Origin: Hyphomicrobiales bacterium
GTDB lineage: Bacteria > Pseudomonadota > Alphaproteobacteria > Rhizobiales > Hyphomicrobiaceae
NCBI GenBank assembly: GCA_003963125.1
Contig: RXJK01000217.1
Location: forward strand, 12,446-48,755
Length of the DNA stretch: 36,310 nucleotides
Reading direction: 5' to 3'
Of this stretch, positions 8,924 through 19,267 are shown one piece after another. The notes under the pieces are model-generated. The model was not told where the DNA came from, searched no databases, and saw only the letters and a program-made list of their open reading frames with translations. Made by a program: the position numbers and the translations under genes. Each line of letters opens with the position of its first letter. Position 1 is the first letter of the stretch.

Positions 8924-10621
8924 ATGAGCCAGGACCAACAGGTTTCAGACCAGTCCGATCGGGGGCGCTCGCATCCGCGCGCGCTGGCCGAGATCGCCCT
9001 CAGCGGCGTTTACGAAATCGCCAAAATTCTTGCGCGGCCGGCGCGGCTCGAGACGACGTTGTCGAGCGTACTGAACGTGCTCTCGGCGTATCTCGATCTG
9101 CGGCAAGCCGCGATCATGCTGCTCGACGACGACAACGTTCCTGAGGTGCTGGTCGGTGCGTTCGGCACGCAGGATGTCGACGAGGCCGCGCCGAAAGAAC
9201 TGCAGCGGCCTGCGCTCGACCAGGTCATCGCCACGGCCATGCCGCTTGTGGTCGAGAATGTCGCCGAGCATCCCTTGTTCATTGGTACGGCGATCGCTGC
9301 CGCTGCAGCGGCGGACACTACAGGCACCACCGCCTTCGTCGGGGTGCCGATCAAGGTCGAGGGGCGAGTGGTCGGGACGTTGTCCATCGATCGCACGGTC
9401 CCCAAGCCTCGGGCGCTGAGCCTCGACCACGATGTCCGTTTCCTGTCCATGATCGCCAATCTCATCGGGCAGAACGTGCAATTGCACAAGGCGATCGCGC
9501 GGGACCGGGAACGGCTGATGGAAGAGAGCCGGCGGCTCGAGCGGGAACTCGATATCGCCAAGCCGGCGCGCGAACGCGTGCACGTGGCGGGCATCATCGG
9601 GGAAAGTCAGTCGATCAAGTCAGTGCTCGACAAGATCCGCATCGTCGCGAAATCCAATGCGACCGTCCTCCTGCGCGGGGAATCCGGCACCGGCAAGGAG
9701 CTTTTTGCGCGTGCAATCCACGAGTTGTCCCCACGGGTGAAAGGGCCGTTCATCAAGGTCAATTGCGCCGCGCTGCCCGAGACGGTGCTGGAATCCGAGC
9801 TGTTCGGGCATGAGAAGGGCGCGTTCACCGGCGCCGTGAACTCGCGCAAAGGACGGTTCGAGCTGGCCGATGGGGGCACCATCTTCCTCGACGAGATCGG
9901 TGAGATTTCGCCGATGTTCCAGGCCAAACTGCTCCGCGTGCTGCAGGAAGGGGAGGTCGACCGCGTCGGCGGCACGAAGACGATCAAGGTGGACGTGCGC
10001 GTTGTGGCCGCCACCAACAAGAACCTCGAGGAGGCGGTTGCGCGGAAGGAATTTCGGGCCGACCTCTATTACCGCATTTCCGTCGTGCCCTTGCTGCTGC
10101 CGCCGTTGCGCGATCGCAAGGGCGATATCCCGGCGCTCGCCCAGTCGTTTCTGCAGCGCTTCAACAAGCAGAACGGCCGGGATCTGAGGCTCGCGCAGAG
10201 CGCCATCGATGTCCTGAAGGCGTGCGGCTTTCCGGGCAATGTGCGGGAGCTTGAGAACTGCATCTGCCGCACGGCGACGCTCACCTCAAACGACACGATC
10301 CAGGCCAGCGACTTCGGTTGCAAGCAGGGGGAATGCCTGTCCGCCTCGCTTTGGCGATCGCGCAATACGGCGGTTGCGCCGGTGGCGCCGCAACCGCTCG
10401 TCAGCTTCGCGGATGATGTCGGCGTGGCCGAACTCGATGCCGACGACGAGGGTTCGGCCGACGATGCGGCCGGCGGCTTGCGTGTCTCGCGCGAGAAGCT
10501 GCTTGAGGCGATGGAGCGGACCGGCTGGGTGCAGGCGAAGGCCGCGCGCGTCCTGGGGCTAACGCCCCGCCAGATTGGCTATGCGCTGAAGAAGCACAAC
10601 ATCGAACTCAAGAAGTTCTGA
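8924..10621 (+). CDS. nifA: Nif-specific sigma54-dependent activator NifA
   Basis: A 565-residue enhancer-binding protein. An N-terminal GAF domain (about 25-190) is followed by the AAA+ ATPase domain (about 220-450) with Walker A GESGTGKE (252-259), the sigma54-contact loop GAFTGA (299-304) and Walker [11 protein letters not shown] linker and a C-terminal Fis-type HTH ([23 protein letters not shown]) complete it. Cys446 and Cys448 at the end of the AAA+ domain plus Cys466-X4-Cys471 in the linker are the cysteine pattern of oxygen- and metal-sensitive alphaproteobacterial NifA, which works without NifL; no nifL is seen. It activates sigma54 promoters through TGT-N10-ACA sites, and four such promoters lie downstream in this window. 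The gene has its own upstream region with a palindrome. Confidence 0.97.
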   Translation: MSQDQQVSDQSDRGRSHPRALAEIALSGVYEIAKILARPARLETTLSSVLNVLSAYLDLRQAAIMLLDDDNVPEVLVGAFGTQDVDEAAPKELQRPALDQVIATAMPLVVENVAEHPLFIGTAIAAAAAADTTGTTAFVGVPIKVEGRVVGTLSIDRTVPKPRALSLDHDVRFLSMIANLIGQNVQLHKAIARDRERLMEESRRLERELDIAKPARERVHVAGIIGESQSIKSVLDKIRIVAKSNATVLLRGESGTGKELFARAIHELSPRVKGPFIKVNCAALPETVLESELFGHEKGAFTGAVNSRKGRFELADGGTIFLDEIGEISPMFQAKLLRVLQEGEVDRVGGTKTIKVDVRVVAATNKNLEEAVARKEFRADLYYRISVVPLLLPPLRDRKGDIPALAQSFLQRFNKQNGRDLRLAQSAIDVLKACGFPGNVRELENCICRTATLTSNDTIQASDFGCKQGECLSASLWRSRNTAVAPVAPQPLVSFADDVGVAELDADDEGSADDAAGGLRVSREKLLEAMERTGWVQAKAARVLGLTPRQIGYALKKHNIELKKF

Positions 10622-10713
10622 CTCGTCGTTCATGTACTGCGGGTGGCGGGACTGCGCAGGCGTCCGTCGCCGCTCAGGCGCGCGCGCTTAGCCTCTTCCA
10701 GATGTTGCGATCG

Positions 10714-10729
10714 TGTCGAGAAGCCAACA
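10714..10729 (+). promoter_or_regulatory. NifA upstream activator sequence, distal, nifB promoter
   Basis: TGT at 10714-10716 and ACA at 10727-10729 are separated by exactly 10 bp, matching the NifA consensus TGT-N10-ACA. Its centre is about 100 bp before the expected start of nifB transcription. Confidence 0.8.
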
Positions 10730-10733
10730 GGCG

Positions 10734-10749
10734 TGTCACGCCTCCGACA
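10734..10749 (+). promoter_or_regulatory. NifA upstream activator sequence, proximal, nifB promoter
   Basis: A second TGT-N10-ACA (TGT 10734-10736, ACA 10747-10749) lies 20 bp after the first. That is about two helical turns, so two NifA units could sit on the same face of the DNA. Confidence 0.82.
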
Positions 10750-10795
10750 TCGCAGAAATTGTGATTTATCTCGTAGGATCAGTCCATTATTCGTT

Positions 10796-10811
10796 TGGCA
10801 TCGTGATTGCA
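10796..10811 (+). promoter_or_regulatory. Sigma54 -24/-12 promoter of the nifB operon
   Basis: TGGCATCGTGATTGCA has the invariant GG and GC separated by 10 bp and matches the consensus TGGCACG-N4-TTGCA at most positions. The nifB start codon is 38 bp downstream, with two NifA sites upstream. Confidence 0.88.
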
Positions 10812-10848
10812 GATCCCCCTTCGTGTTCCAACAGGAGGCGAGGGTGTC

Positions 10849-12336
10849 ATGGACGAGGACTTCGTATCGCTCGACGAACTGCGCTCAGTCACCGCCGATG
10901 ACATTCCGCTCGAGGCGCCGGCAACGAGCAGCGGCTGCTCCTCGAAGAGCTGCGGTTCCTCTGGTGGCCAGGGCGACATGCCCGCCGAGGTCTGGGAGAA
11001 GATCAAGGACCACCCCTGCTATTCGGAAGAGGCGCACCATTACTTTGCGCGCATGCACGTGGCCGTGGCGCCGGCCTGCAACATCCAGTGCAACTACTGC
11101 AACCGCAAATACGACTGCGCCAACGAAAGCCGGCCGGGAGTCGTCTCGGAGAAGCTGACGCCGGACCAGGCGCTGCGGAAGGTCGTGACGGTCGCCAACG
11201 AAGTGCCGCAGCTTTCCGTGCTCGGCATCGCAGGTCCGGGTGACGCCTGCTACGACTGGCGCAAGAGCAAGGCGACGTTCGAAGCCGTCTCGAAAGCCAT
11301 TCCCGACATCAAGCTGTGCATCTCGACCAACGGTCTCGCCCTGCCGGACCACGTCGATGAACTTGCGAAGATGAACGTCGACCATGTGACCATCACGATC
11401 AACATGGTCGACCCGGAGATCGGCACCAAGATCTATCCCTGGATCTTCTACAACCACCGCCGCTACACCGGGCTCGAGGCGAGCCAGATCCTGCACGAGC
11501 GGCAGATGCTCGGCCTCGAGATGCTCACGGCCCGGGGCATCCTGACGAAGATCAACTCGGTGATGATCCCCGGCGTCAACGACGAGCACCTCAAGGTCGT
11601 CAACGCGGAGGTGAAGAAGCGCGGCGCCTTCCTGCACAACATCATGCCGCTGATTTCCGATCCCGCGCACGGCACCCACTACGGCCTCACCGGCCAGCGC
11701 GGGCCCACCCACGCCGAACTCAAGACGCTGCAGGACGCCTGCGCCGGCGGCGCCAACCTGATGCGGCATTGCCGCCAGTGCCGTGCCGACGCCGTCGGCC
11801 TCCTCGGCGAGGACCGCGGGCAGGAATTTACGCTCAACCAGATCCCCGAGGAAGTGTCCTACGATCCGGCCCAGCGCGACACGTATCGCCAGGTCGTGGC
11901 GCGCGAGCGCGCGGACCACGTGGACGCGAAGTCTCGCGCCATCGCCGACTTGATGGCTGCGGCGGACGCCCCGATCCTGGTGGCTGTCGCGACAAAGGGC
12001 GGCGGACGCGTTAACCAGCACTTCGGTCACGCGCGGGAGTTCCAGGTCTACGAGGCGAGCGCCAAGGGCGTTTCCTTCGTCGGGCATCGCAAGGTCGAGG
12101 ACGCCTACTGCCAGGGCGGCTTCGGCGAGGATGCGACACTGACCAGCACCATCGCCACGCTCGAAGGCATCACGGCCGTGCTCTGCGCCAAGGTCGGCGA
12201 TTGTCCGAAGGACGAACTGTCGCGCGCGGGCATCATCGTCAGCGATGCCTACGCCTACGAATACATCGAGAACGCCATCTCCAATTTCTACCTGAACGAA
12301 ATCGGCAGCGCGGCGCCACAGGCTCGTTCGGCCTGA
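10849..12336 (+). CDS. nifB: FeMo-cofactor biosynthesis radical SAM protein NifB
   Basis: A 495-residue protein started at ATG 10849 behind AGGAGG (10832-10838); a TTG 14 codons upstream overlaps the sigma54 promoter and is rejected. The radical SAM motif is CNIQCNYC (Cys77, Cys81, Cys84). Downstream are the family signature [12 protein letters not shown] and a [17 protein letters not shown] segment with further cluster ligands. The C-terminal 110 residues form a NifX-like domain ([20 protein letters not shown]). NifB joins two 4Fe-4S clusters and inserts carbide to form NifB-co (8Fe-9S-C), the core of FeMo-co, which NifEN finishes. It heads an operon with fdxN, the LRV gene, nifZ and nifT. 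The length and fusion are typical of proteobacterial NifB. Confidence 0.98.
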   Translation: MDEDFVSLDELRSVTADDIPLEAPATSSGCSSKSCGSSGGQGDMPAEVWEKIKDHPCYSEEAHHYFARMHVAVAPACNIQCNYCNRKYDCANESRPGVVSEKLTPDQALRKVVTVANEVPQLSVLGIAGPGDACYDWRKSKATFEAVSKAIPDIKLCISTNGLALPDHVDELAKMNVDHVTITINMVDPEIGTKIYPWIFYNHRRYTGLEASQILHERQMLGLEMLTARGILTKINSVMIPGVNDEHLKVVNAEVKKRGAFLHNIMPLISDPAHGTHYGLTGQRGPTHAELKTLQDACAGGANLMRHCRQCRADAVGLLGEDRGQEFTLNQIPEEVSYDPAQRDTYRQVVARERADHVDAKSRAIADLMAAADAPILVAVATKGGGRVNQHFGHAREFQVYEASAKGVSFVGHRKVEDAYCQGGFGEDATLTSTIATLEGITAVLCAKVGDCPKDELSRAGIIVSDAYAYEYIENAISNFYLNEIGSAAPQARSA

Positions 12337-12370
12337 CCGCGCGGCTTCATCACCAGAGAAGGAGAGAACC

Positions 12371-12568
12371 ATGGCCTACAAGATCATCGCCTCCCAGTGC
12401 ACGCAGTGCGGCGCGTGCGAGTTCGAGTGCCCGACGGCCGCCATCAAGATGAAGGGCGACACGTACATCATCGATCCGAACAAGTGCGTGGAATGTGTCG
12501 GCCACTTCGACAAGCCGCAGTGTGATGCCGTCTGCCCCGTGCCCAAGACCTGCGTGAAGGCGAAGTAG
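12371..12568 (+). CDS. fdxN: Nif-associated 2[4Fe-4S] ferredoxin FdxN
   Basis: A 65-residue ferredoxin with a strong ribosome site (AAGGAGAG, 8 bp before ATG). The first cluster motif is [11 protein letters not shown] (Cys10, 13, 16, 20). The second is of the spaced type, Cys39-X2-Cys42-X8-Cys51-X3-Cys55-Pro, followed by an extra Cys61. This is the signature of FdxN, the small ferredoxin encoded after nifB in rhizobia and purple bacteria. Known roles are electron supply to nitrogenase reductase and to NifB in the assembly of NifB-co. It lies 34 bp after nifB in the same operon. Confidence 0.95.
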   Translation: MAYKIIASQCTQCGACEFECPTAAIKMKGDTYIIDPNKCVECVGHFDKPQCDAVCPVPKTCVKAK

Positions 12569-12602
12569 CACACGAGACGTGGCCACAGGGAGCGGTTTGG
12601 GC

Positions 12603-13430
12603 ATGGGCAGCGACGGCGCAGACCGGGAAGCCGCCGCCGCCGCGAGCGATCGCGGGCTCGGCGAAGCCGTGGATTGGCTCGGCCGGCCGATCAGCTGCAA
12701 GGATTGCCCGCACGAGAGCATGCGCCGGGAAGGCCGTTGCGATCTTGGCCGCATCTGCGTGCGGGATCGGCGCTCGAAGCGCATCGACCGCTTCTTCGCC
12801 AGCAACGCGGCGTTGGCGGGGCGCTACTTGGCGCATCCCTATCCGGAACTGCGCGTGCTGGCGGCGAAGCACGCGAGCGTATTCCTGCTGCCGCCGCTGA
12901 TTGCCGATCCCGAGCCCGACGTCCGGGCGATGGTGGCCTACCGGCTGCCGATCGCGCGCATCGCGCCACTGGCCTCGGATCCCGACCGGAAGGTGCGGCT
13001 GGCGGTGGCGCAGCGGCTCGAAGGCAAGGCGCTTGTCGGACTGCTGCAGGATCCGGACTACGCGGTGCGCGGCGTGGCGGCGAGCCGGCTGCCGCCGGAG
13101 CTGCTCGTGCTGGCGGCGAACGACGCCGAAGCCGAGGTGCGGCGCATCGCAGCCAGGCGCTTGGCGCCGGACAATCTCTACCGGCTGACGAGCGATGCCG
13201 ATCCGCTCGTCCGGCTCGAGGTGGCGCGGCGGCTGCCGCCAGCGCAACTCATCATGCTCGCCTCAGACCCCGACCTGCGCGTGCGCTTCGTCGTGGCCGA
13301 GCGGGGCGACGAGGACGTGCTCGCCGCATTGATCGGCGATAGCGACCGGGAGGTGTCGGCGGTCGCCAAGAGCCGGCTCGGCGGTATTCCGAGCACAAGC
13401 GAAGGAGGTGGCCGTGGGCCTCGGCCGTGA
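12603..13430 (+). CDS. LRV (leucine-rich repeat variant) Fe-S protein
   Basis: A 275-residue protein started at ATG 12603 after AGGGAG; a GTG 24 bp earlier is the alternative. The N-terminal part carries Cys32-X2-Cys35-X10-Cys46-X5-Cys52, the small 4Fe-4S domain of LRV proteins. It is followed by about eight repeats of 22-24 residues of the form LASDPDxxVRxxVAxRL. The prototype is the LRV protein encoded near nif genes in Azotobacter vinelandii, whose repeats form an alpha/3-10 helical superhelix. Its role is unknown; the cluster domain plus repeat scaffold suggests a binding or assembly partner in Fe-S or cofactor traffic. Its last 17 bp overlap nifZ, so the two are translationally linked. 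Confidence 0.9.
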   Translation: MGSDGADREAAAAASDRGLGEAVDWLGRPISCKDCPHESMRREGRCDLGRICVRDRRSKRIDRFFASNAALAGRYLAHPYPELRVLAAKHASVFLLPPLIADPEPDVRAMVAYRLPIARIAPLASDPDRKVRLAVAQRLEGKALVGLLQDPDYAVRGVAASRLPPELLVLAANDAEAEVRRIAARRLAPDNLYRLTSDADPLVRLEVARRLPPAQLIMLASDPDLRVRFVVAERGDEDVLAALIGDSDREVSAVAKSRLGGIPSTSEGGGRGPRP

Positions 13431-13734
13431 ACAGGACGTCGAGATCTTCAAGCCGCCCCTCTTCAAGCCGGGCGACAAGGTCGTATCGCTGAAGCACATC
13501 CGCAACGATGGAACCGTGCGCGGCCGCGACATCGGCGAAATCATCGTCAAGAAGGGCGATGTCGGCTACGTGCGCGACATCGGCACCTTCCTGCAGCAAT
13601 TCTTCATCTACGCGGTCGATTGGGCCGAACGCGGCACGGTCGTCGGCATGCGAGCCAAGGAATTGAAGCGCTGGGAACAGCCGGCCGACAGCACCCCCCT
13701 TGCCGAAACCGCTCGACACGAGGCGACACCATGA
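13414..13734 (+). CDS. nifZ: Nitrogenase maturation protein NifZ
   Basis: A 106-residue protein started at GTG 13414, 5 bp after AAGGAGG; the GTG at 13408 lies on the ribosome site itself. The N-terminal half shows the NifZ core: FKPGDKVVSLKHIRNDGT, then GEIIVKKGDVGYVRDIGTFLQQFFIYAVDW. NifZ acts as a chaperone for the second P-cluster of the MoFe protein in Azotobacter. The start lies within the end of the LRV gene and the stop overlaps the nifT start (ATGA), a tightly coupled set. Confidence 0.93.
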   Translation: MGLGREQDVEIFKPPLFKPGDKVVSLKHIRNDGTVRGRDIGEIIVKKGDVGYVRDIGTFLQQFFIYAVDWAERGTVVGMRAKELKRWEQPADSTPLAETARHEATP

Positions 13735-13943
13735 AAGTGATGATCAGGAAAGTGCCGGCCGGCTTCACGGTCTACGTGCCGAAGAAAGATCTGGAGGAGG
13801 CGGTCGTCGCTTCCGAAAAGCCGGCGCTGTGGGGCGGTTGGGTGGATCTGAAGAACGGGTGGCGTCTGCTGCTGCCCGACCTTGCTCCCGATACCCGCCT
13901 GCCGATCACCGTCGAGGCCAAGAAGCTCGACACCGCGGCATAG
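13731..13943 (+). CDS. nifT: NifT/FixU protein
   Basis: A 70-residue protein whose ATG overlaps the nifZ stop in ATGA. The sequence fits the NifT/FixU family along its whole length: MKVMIRKVPAGFTVYVPKKDLEE, then WGGWVDLKNGWRLLLPD, ending in ITVEAKKL. The function is not settled; mutants elsewhere have little phenotype, and a role in nitrogenase maturation or cofactor insertion has been proposed. The position after nifZ is the usual one. Confidence 0.93.
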   Translation: MKVMIRKVPAGFTVYVPKKDLEEAVVASEKPALWGGWVDLKNGWRLLLPDLAPDTRLPITVEAKKLDTAA

Positions 13944-13961
13944 TACCTTGTCCCAAGCCCT

Positions 13962-14852
13962 ATGAGTGCGCCCATGCTTTCCGCTACGACAGACATCGCG
14001 ACGCCAACTGGTTCGCGCACCGGCCACGCAGATCGCCTCGCGGCTTTGGCACGGGATGTCCGCGCCGGGCGCCTGATCCCCTATCTCGGGCCGGGCTTGC
14101 TTGCCACTGGACCGGCAACGACCATTCCGAGCGCGGCGGAGACGCTCGCTCTCGAACTCGCCCAGAAGGTGCCAGTCGGCAAGGCCCTGCGCGGCAACCT
14201 CTGGGGCACGGCGCAGTACATCGAGCAGCGCCGGCACCGCAAGACGCTCGTGCAGTTCATGGCGGCCATTTTCAACGCGCCCCCACAGCCCGGCGCCTTG
14301 CACACCTGGCTCGCAGACCTCCACATCCCGCTCATTGTCGACACCTGGTACGATGGCGCGCTCGCCCGCGCCTTCCGCGAGCGCGGCCGGCGCGACTTCG
14401 TCGAGGTGCAGGGCGTGACGCGGGCGCTGGAACAGCGCGATGTCTGGGTCCGCGCCTACGACGCCGATGGCACCGTGTGCGAGATGGCTGACATCTCTAA
14501 GGCACCCACAGTGATTTACGAGCCGCATGGCTCGGGCTTTCCCGCGCGCAACTTCCTGGTCGCCGACAGCGATTACGTCGAAGTGCTGACCGAGATCGAT
14601 ATTCAGACGCCGATCCCCGACGTGGTGAAGCAGCGGCGCACTTGCCGCGGCTTCCTGTTCATCGGCTGCCGGTTCGACGACCAGATGCTGCGCACCTACG
14701 CGCGGCAGATCGCCAAGCGGTCCGGCGGCGGGCACGTCGTGATCTGCGACCACGCACCGACGCGCATGGAGCGCCGCTTTTTTGCCGACGAGGGCATCGA
14801 AGTGATCGATGCGCCGTTGGCAGATGCCGTGGCGGAACTCGTCAAGGCGTGA
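13962..14852 (+). CDS. SIR2-like domain protein of the nif region
   Basis: A 296-residue protein of the SIR2-like (SIR2_2) type. The N-terminal nucleotide-fold start is GRLIPYLGPGLL (residues 36-47). The segment where active members have TTNYD reads VDTWYDGALARAF, so the usual catalytic Asn is Trp129. The following conserved His is kept (EPHGSGF, His189), and the C-terminal FLFIGCRFDDQMLRTYA motif is typical. Related genes sit beside nifH in other alphaproteobacterial nif clusters, but no function is established. Loss of the Asn argues against classical NADase or deacetylase action; NAD or nucleotide binding remains possible. It starts 18 bp after nifT and is followed by a terminator, so it closes the nifB operon. 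Confidence 0.8.
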   Translation: MSAPMLSATTDIATPTGSRTGHADRLAALARDVRAGRLIPYLGPGLLATGPATTIPSAAETLALELAQKVPVGKALRGNLWGTAQYIEQRRHRKTLVQFMAAIFNAPPQPGALHTWLADLHIPLIVDTWYDGALARAFRERGRRDFVEVQGVTRALEQRDVWVRAYDADGTVCEMADISKAPTVIYEPHGSGFPARNFLVADSDYVEVLTEIDIQTPIPDVVKQRRTCRGFLFIGCRFDDQMLRTYARQIAKRSGGGHVVICDHAPTRMERRFFADEGIEVIDAPLADAVAELVKA

Positions 14853-14889
14853 GGACGCAACGCAGCATTCGTTTCCACGTCGAGCATCC

Positions 14890-14924
14890 AAAGGCGCACC
14901 CGTTTCGGGTTTGCGCCTTTTCTT
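14890..14924 (+). terminator. Rho-independent terminator of the nifB operon
   Basis: AAAGGCGCA (14890-14898) pairs with TGCGCCTTT (14912-14920), with a further CCG/CGG pair inside, and a T-rich tail (TCTTTT) follows. It lies 38 bp after the SIR2-like gene. Confidence 0.85.
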
Positions 14925-15005
14925 TTGCGCGATCTCCAAGCGTGGTTCGCTGTGAGCTTTTCCTCGCGTCGTGTTTCTTCCTGCGCGCTTCCCTGTTGGC
15001 GACAT

Positions 15006-15021
15006 TGTCGTGTTCCCCACA
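15006..15021 (+). promoter_or_regulatory. NifA upstream activator sequence, nifH promoter
   Basis: TGT (15006-15008), 10 bp, ACA (15019-15021). Its centre is about 90 bp before the expected transcription start, the normal position for NifA. Confidence 0.83.
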
Positions 15022-15078
15022 TCGCGCAAAACATCCTGAAATGTCCATTATTTCTGTGTTTTCAGCGCTTTCTCGCAT

Positions 15079-15094
15079 TGGCACGGAGGTTGCG
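15079..15094 (+). promoter_or_regulatory. Sigma54 -24/-12 promoter of the nifHDK operon
   Basis: TGGCACGGAGGTTGCG is an almost perfect copy of the consensus TGGCACG-N4-TTGC, with GG and GC 10 bp apart. The implied 5' leader to nifH is about 65 nt. The 316-bp gap before nifH holds this promoter, the NifA site and the upstream terminator. Confidence 0.93.
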
Positions 15095-15138
15095 AGAGAG
15101 AGGGCAGGCCGGTCCATCGGACCTAAGCCGATGGATGA

Positions 15139-16068
<930 letters not shown>

Positions 16069-16080
16069 GGCATGAGCCGG

Positions 16081-16105
16081 AGCGCGGGTCCCTCGGGCCC
16101 GCGCT
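16081..16105 (+). other. Intercistronic hairpin between nifH and nifD
   Basis: AGCGCGGG (16081-16088) pairs perfectly with CCCGCGCT (16098-16105) over a 9-nt loop in the 68-bp nifH-nifD gap. No T-run follows, so it is more likely an RNA stability or attenuation element than a full terminator. Confidence 0.65.
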
Positions 16106-16136
16106 TCCCCGCCCGACCCTCGAGAGGAGAATTGAC

Positions 16137-17609
16137 ATGGACGATCTCACCCAAGACGCCGCTTTCAACGAGCGCCTCATCGAGGAGGTGCTGCAGGCCT
16201 ATCCCGACAAGGCGCAGAAGCGGCGCAAGAAGCATCTCAACGTCGCCAAGGACAAGGGGCAGGACGAAGACGGCCAGCCGCTCACCGAATGCGACGTCAA
16301 GTCGAACATCAAGTCGATCCCCGGCGTGATGACGATCCGCGGTTGCGCCTACGCCGGTTCGAAGGGCGTGGTGTGGGGCCCGGTGAAGGACATGGTCCAC
16401 ATCAGCCACGGCCCCGTGGGCTGCGGACAGTATTCCTGGTCGCAGCGCCGCAACTACTACATCGGCAAGACGGGCATCGACAGCTTCGTCACGATGCAGT
16501 TCACCTCCGATTTCCAGGAGCGTGACATCGTGTTCGGCGGCGACAAGAAGCTCGAGAAGATCATCGACGAGATCAACGACCTGTTCCCGCTGAACAACGG
16601 CATCACGGTGCAATCGGAATGCCCGATCGGCCTGATCGGCGACGACATCGAGGCCGTGTCGAAGAAGAAGAACAAGGAAACGGGCAAGACCATCGTCCCG
16701 GTGCGGTGCGAAGGCTTCCGCGGCGTCTCGCAGTCGCTCGGCCACCACATCGCCAACGACGCGATCCGTGATTGGGTCTTCGACAAGAAGGAGAGCGACT
16801 ACGTCGGCGGTCCCTACGACGTCAACGTGATCGGCGACTACAACATCGGCGGCGACGCCTGGTCCTCGCGCATCCTGCTCGAAGAGATGGGGCTGAATGT
16901 CGTCGGCAACTGGTCCGGCGATGCGACGCTCGCCGAGATCGAGCGGGCGCCGAAGGCCAAGCTCAATCTCATCCACTGCTACCGCTCGATGAACTACATC
17001 TGCCGGCACATGGAAGAGAAGTACGGCATGCCGTGGGAGGAATACAACTTCTTCGGCCCCAGCCAGATCGCCATGAGCCTGCGCAAGATCGCCGCCCGCT
17101 TCGACGACAAGATCAAGGAGGGTGCCGAACGCGTCATCGCGAAGTACCAGCCGCTGGTCGATCAGATCATCGCGAAGTACAAGCCGCGGCTCGAAGGCAA
17201 GACGGTGATGCTTTACGTCGGCGGCCTGCGCCCGCGTCACGTGGTCAACGCCTACGAGGACCTCGGCATGGTCATCACCGGCACGGGCTACGAGTTCGGC
17301 CACGGCGACGACTACCAGCGCACGGGCCACTACGTGAAGGGCGGCACGCTCATTTATGACGACGTGACCGGCTACGAGCTCGAGAAGTTCATCGAGAAGA
17401 AGCGCCCCGATCTCGTCGGATCGGGCATCAAGGAGAAGTACCCGGTGCAGAAGATGGGCATCCCGTTCCGTCAGATGCACTCGTGGGACTACTCGGGCCC
17501 CTATCACGGGTATGACGGCTTCGCCATCTTCGCCCGCGACATGGACCTTGCCATCAACAACCCGGTCTGGGGCCTCTTCGACGCGCCCTGGAAGAAGAAG
17601 GCCGCCTAG
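16137..17609 (+). CDS. nifD: Nitrogenase molybdenum-iron protein alpha chain NifD
   Basis: A 490-residue subunit with a good ribosome site (GAGAGGAGA). P-cluster ligands are in [21 protein letters not shown] and [11 protein letters not shown]. The FeMo-co Cys ligand is in [10 protein letters not shown], and the His ligand in [15 protein letters not shown]. NifD holds FeMo-co and pairs with NifK as an alpha2-beta2 tetramer in the cytoplasm, reducing N2 to ammonia. The length and the absence of a large insertion mark a group I molybdenum nitrogenase. All key ligands are present, so the enzyme should be functional. Confidence 0.99.
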   Translation: MDDLTQDAAFNERLIEEVLQAYPDKAQKRRKKHLNVAKDKGQDEDGQPLTECDVKSNIKSIPGVMTIRGCAYAGSKGVVWGPVKDMVHISHGPVGCGQYSWSQRRNYYIGKTGIDSFVTMQFTSDFQERDIVFGGDKKLEKIIDEINDLFPLNNGITVQSECPIGLIGDDIEAVSKKKNKETGKTIVPVRCEGFRGVSQSLGHHIANDAIRDWVFDKKESDYVGGPYDVNVIGDYNIGGDAWSSRILLEEMGLNVVGNWSGDATLAEIERAPKAKLNLIHCYRSMNYICRHMEEKYGMPWEEYNFFGPSQIAMSLRKIAARFDDKIKEGAERVIAKYQPLVDQIIAKYKPRLEGKTVMLYVGGLRPRHVVNAYEDLGMVITGTGYEFGHGDDYQRTGHYVKGGTLIYDDVTGYELEKFIEKKRPDLVGSGIKEKYPVQKMGIPFRQMHSWDYSGPYHGYDGFAIFARDMDLAINNPVWGLFDAPWKKKAA

Positions 17610-17627
17610 ACCTCAAGACGTAATAGC

Positions 17628-17651
17628 AGGCGGCCGGTTCGCCGGCCGCTC
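17628..17651 (+). other. UUCG-loop hairpin between nifD and nifK
   Basis: GCGGCCGG (17630-17637), loop TTCG, CCGGCCGC (17642-17649): a perfect 8-bp stem, with G28-C51 and a G29-T50 wobble pair extending it. It sits 20 bp after the nifD stop in a 108-bp gap that is long for nifD-nifK. UUCG loops are very stable in RNA, and no T-run follows. Confidence 0.7.
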
Positions 17652-17717
17652 ACCCCGAATGAAACCTCCCAACAGGCGCGTCCCGTATGGCGGACGGCCA
17701 ACGCAGGAGCTTTGCCA

Positions 17718-19256
17718 ATGCCACAGTCAGCTGAAAAGGTCCTCGACCACCGCCCCTTGTTCCGCGAACCCGAGTATCGCGAGATGCTCAAGAACAAGAA
17801 GGAGAAGTACGAGAACGGCCATCCCGACGCCAAGGTGCAGGAGATCGCCGACTGGACCAAGACCTGGGAATACCGCGAAAAGAACCTGGCGCGTGAAGCG
17901 CTGTGCGTGAACCCGGCCAAGGCCTGCCAGCCTCTGGGCGCCGTGTTCGCCGCCGCGGGCTTCGAGCGCACGATGAGCTTCGTGCACGGCAGCCAGGGCT
18001 GCGTCGCCTACTACCGCTCGCATCTGTCGCGCCACTTCAAGGAGCCGTCGTCCGCCGTTTCCTCGTCGATGACGGAAGACGCGGCCGTGTTCGGCGGCCT
18101 CAACAACATGATCGACGGGCTCGCCAACACCAAGGCCCTGTACGACCCGAAGATGATCGCCGTCTCGACGACGTGCATGGCGGAAGTCATCGGCGACGAC
18201 CTGCACTCGTTCATCGAGCAGGCGCGCGGCAAAGGCTCGGTGCCGCAGGAGTTCGACGTCCCGTTCGCGCACACGCCGGCCTTCGTCGGCAGTCACACGA
18301 ACGGCTACGACAACATGCTGAAGGGCATCGTCGAGCACTTCTGGAAGGGCAAGGAGCGCACGGCCGGCGAGAAAATCAACATCATCCCCGGCTTCGACGG
18401 CTACTGCGTCGGCAACAATCGCGAGCTGAAGCGCATCCTCGACCTGATGGGCGTCGATTACACGCTCCTCGCCGACGCCTCCGACGTCTACGACACGCCG
18501 TCCGACGGCGAGTTCCGCATGTTCGACGGCGGCACGCCGCTCGAAGAAGTGAAAGCGGCGCTCAATGCCAAGGCGACCATCTCGCTGCAGAGCGCCTGCA
18601 CGCCTAAGACGTTGGAATACTGCGAAAGCCACGGGCAGCAGACCGCGGCCTTCAAGTATCCCCTCGGCGTGGGCGCGACGGACGAACTCCTCGTCAAGCT
18701 GTCCGAGCTGAGCGGCAAGGACGTGCCCGACGCGCTCACGCGCGAGCGTGGCCGCCTCGTCGACGCCATCGCGGACAGCCAGTCCTGGCTGCACGGCAAG
18801 CGCTACGCGGTCTACGGCGACCCCGACTTCGTCTACGGGATGGCGCGCTTCCTCCTGGAGACGGGCGGCGAACCGGTGCATTGCCTCGCCACCAACGGCA
18901 ACAAGGACTGGGAAGCGCAGATGGCGGCACTGTTCGCCACCTCGCCCTTCGGCCGCGACTGCAAGGCCTGGGGCGGCAAGGACCTGTGGCACATGCGCTC
19001 GCTGATCGCCACGGAGCCCGTCGACTTCCTGATCGGCAACTCCTACGGCAAGTATCTCGAGCGCGATCTCAAGGTACCGCTGATCCGCCTGACGTTCCCG
19101 ATCTTCGATCGCCATCACCACCACCGCTTCCCCGTGTGGGGCTACCAGGGCGCGCTCCGCGTGCTGGTGACGCTGCTCGACAAGGTGATGGACACGATGG
19201 ATGTCGACACCAACGAGCCGGGCGTCACGGACTATTCGTTCGACCTGACGCGGTGA
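17718..19256 (+). CDS. nifK: Nitrogenase molybdenum-iron protein beta chain NifK
   Basis: A 512-residue subunit started at ATG 17718 ([11 protein letters not shown]), with AGGAG 9 bp before; a TTG two codons upstream is rejected. P-cluster ligands are in [28 protein letters not shown] and [12 protein letters not shown]. The C-terminal [18 protein letters not shown] segment is typical of NifK. It shares the P-cluster with NifD at the subunit interface. The long gap before it (with a hairpin) and the hairpin after it set it apart as its own mRNA segment. Confidence 0.99.
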   Translation: MPQSAEKVLDHRPLFREPEYREMLKNKKEKYENGHPDAKVQEIADWTKTWEYREKNLAREALCVNPAKACQPLGAVFAAAGFERTMSFVHGSQGCVAYYRSHLSRHFKEPSSAVSSSMTEDAAVFGGLNNMIDGLANTKALYDPKMIAVSTTCMAEVIGDDLHSFIEQARGKGSVPQEFDVPFAHTPAFVGSHTNGYDNMLKGIVEHFWKGKERTAGEKINIIPGFDGYCVGNNRELKRILDLMGVDYTLLADASDVYDTPSDGEFRMFDGGTPLEEVKAALNAKATISLQSACTPKTLEYCESHGQQTAAFKYPLGVGATDELLVKLSELSGKDVPDALTRERGRLVDAIADSQSWLHGKRYAVYGDPDFVYGMARFLLETGGEPVHCLATNGNKDWEAQMAALFATSPFGRDCKAWGGKDLWHMRSLIATEPVDFLIGNSYGKYLERDLKVPLIRLTFPIFDRHHHHRFPVWGYQGALRVLVTLLDKVMDTMDVDTNEPGVTDYSFDLTR

Positions 19257-19267
19257 GACAAGCGCTT

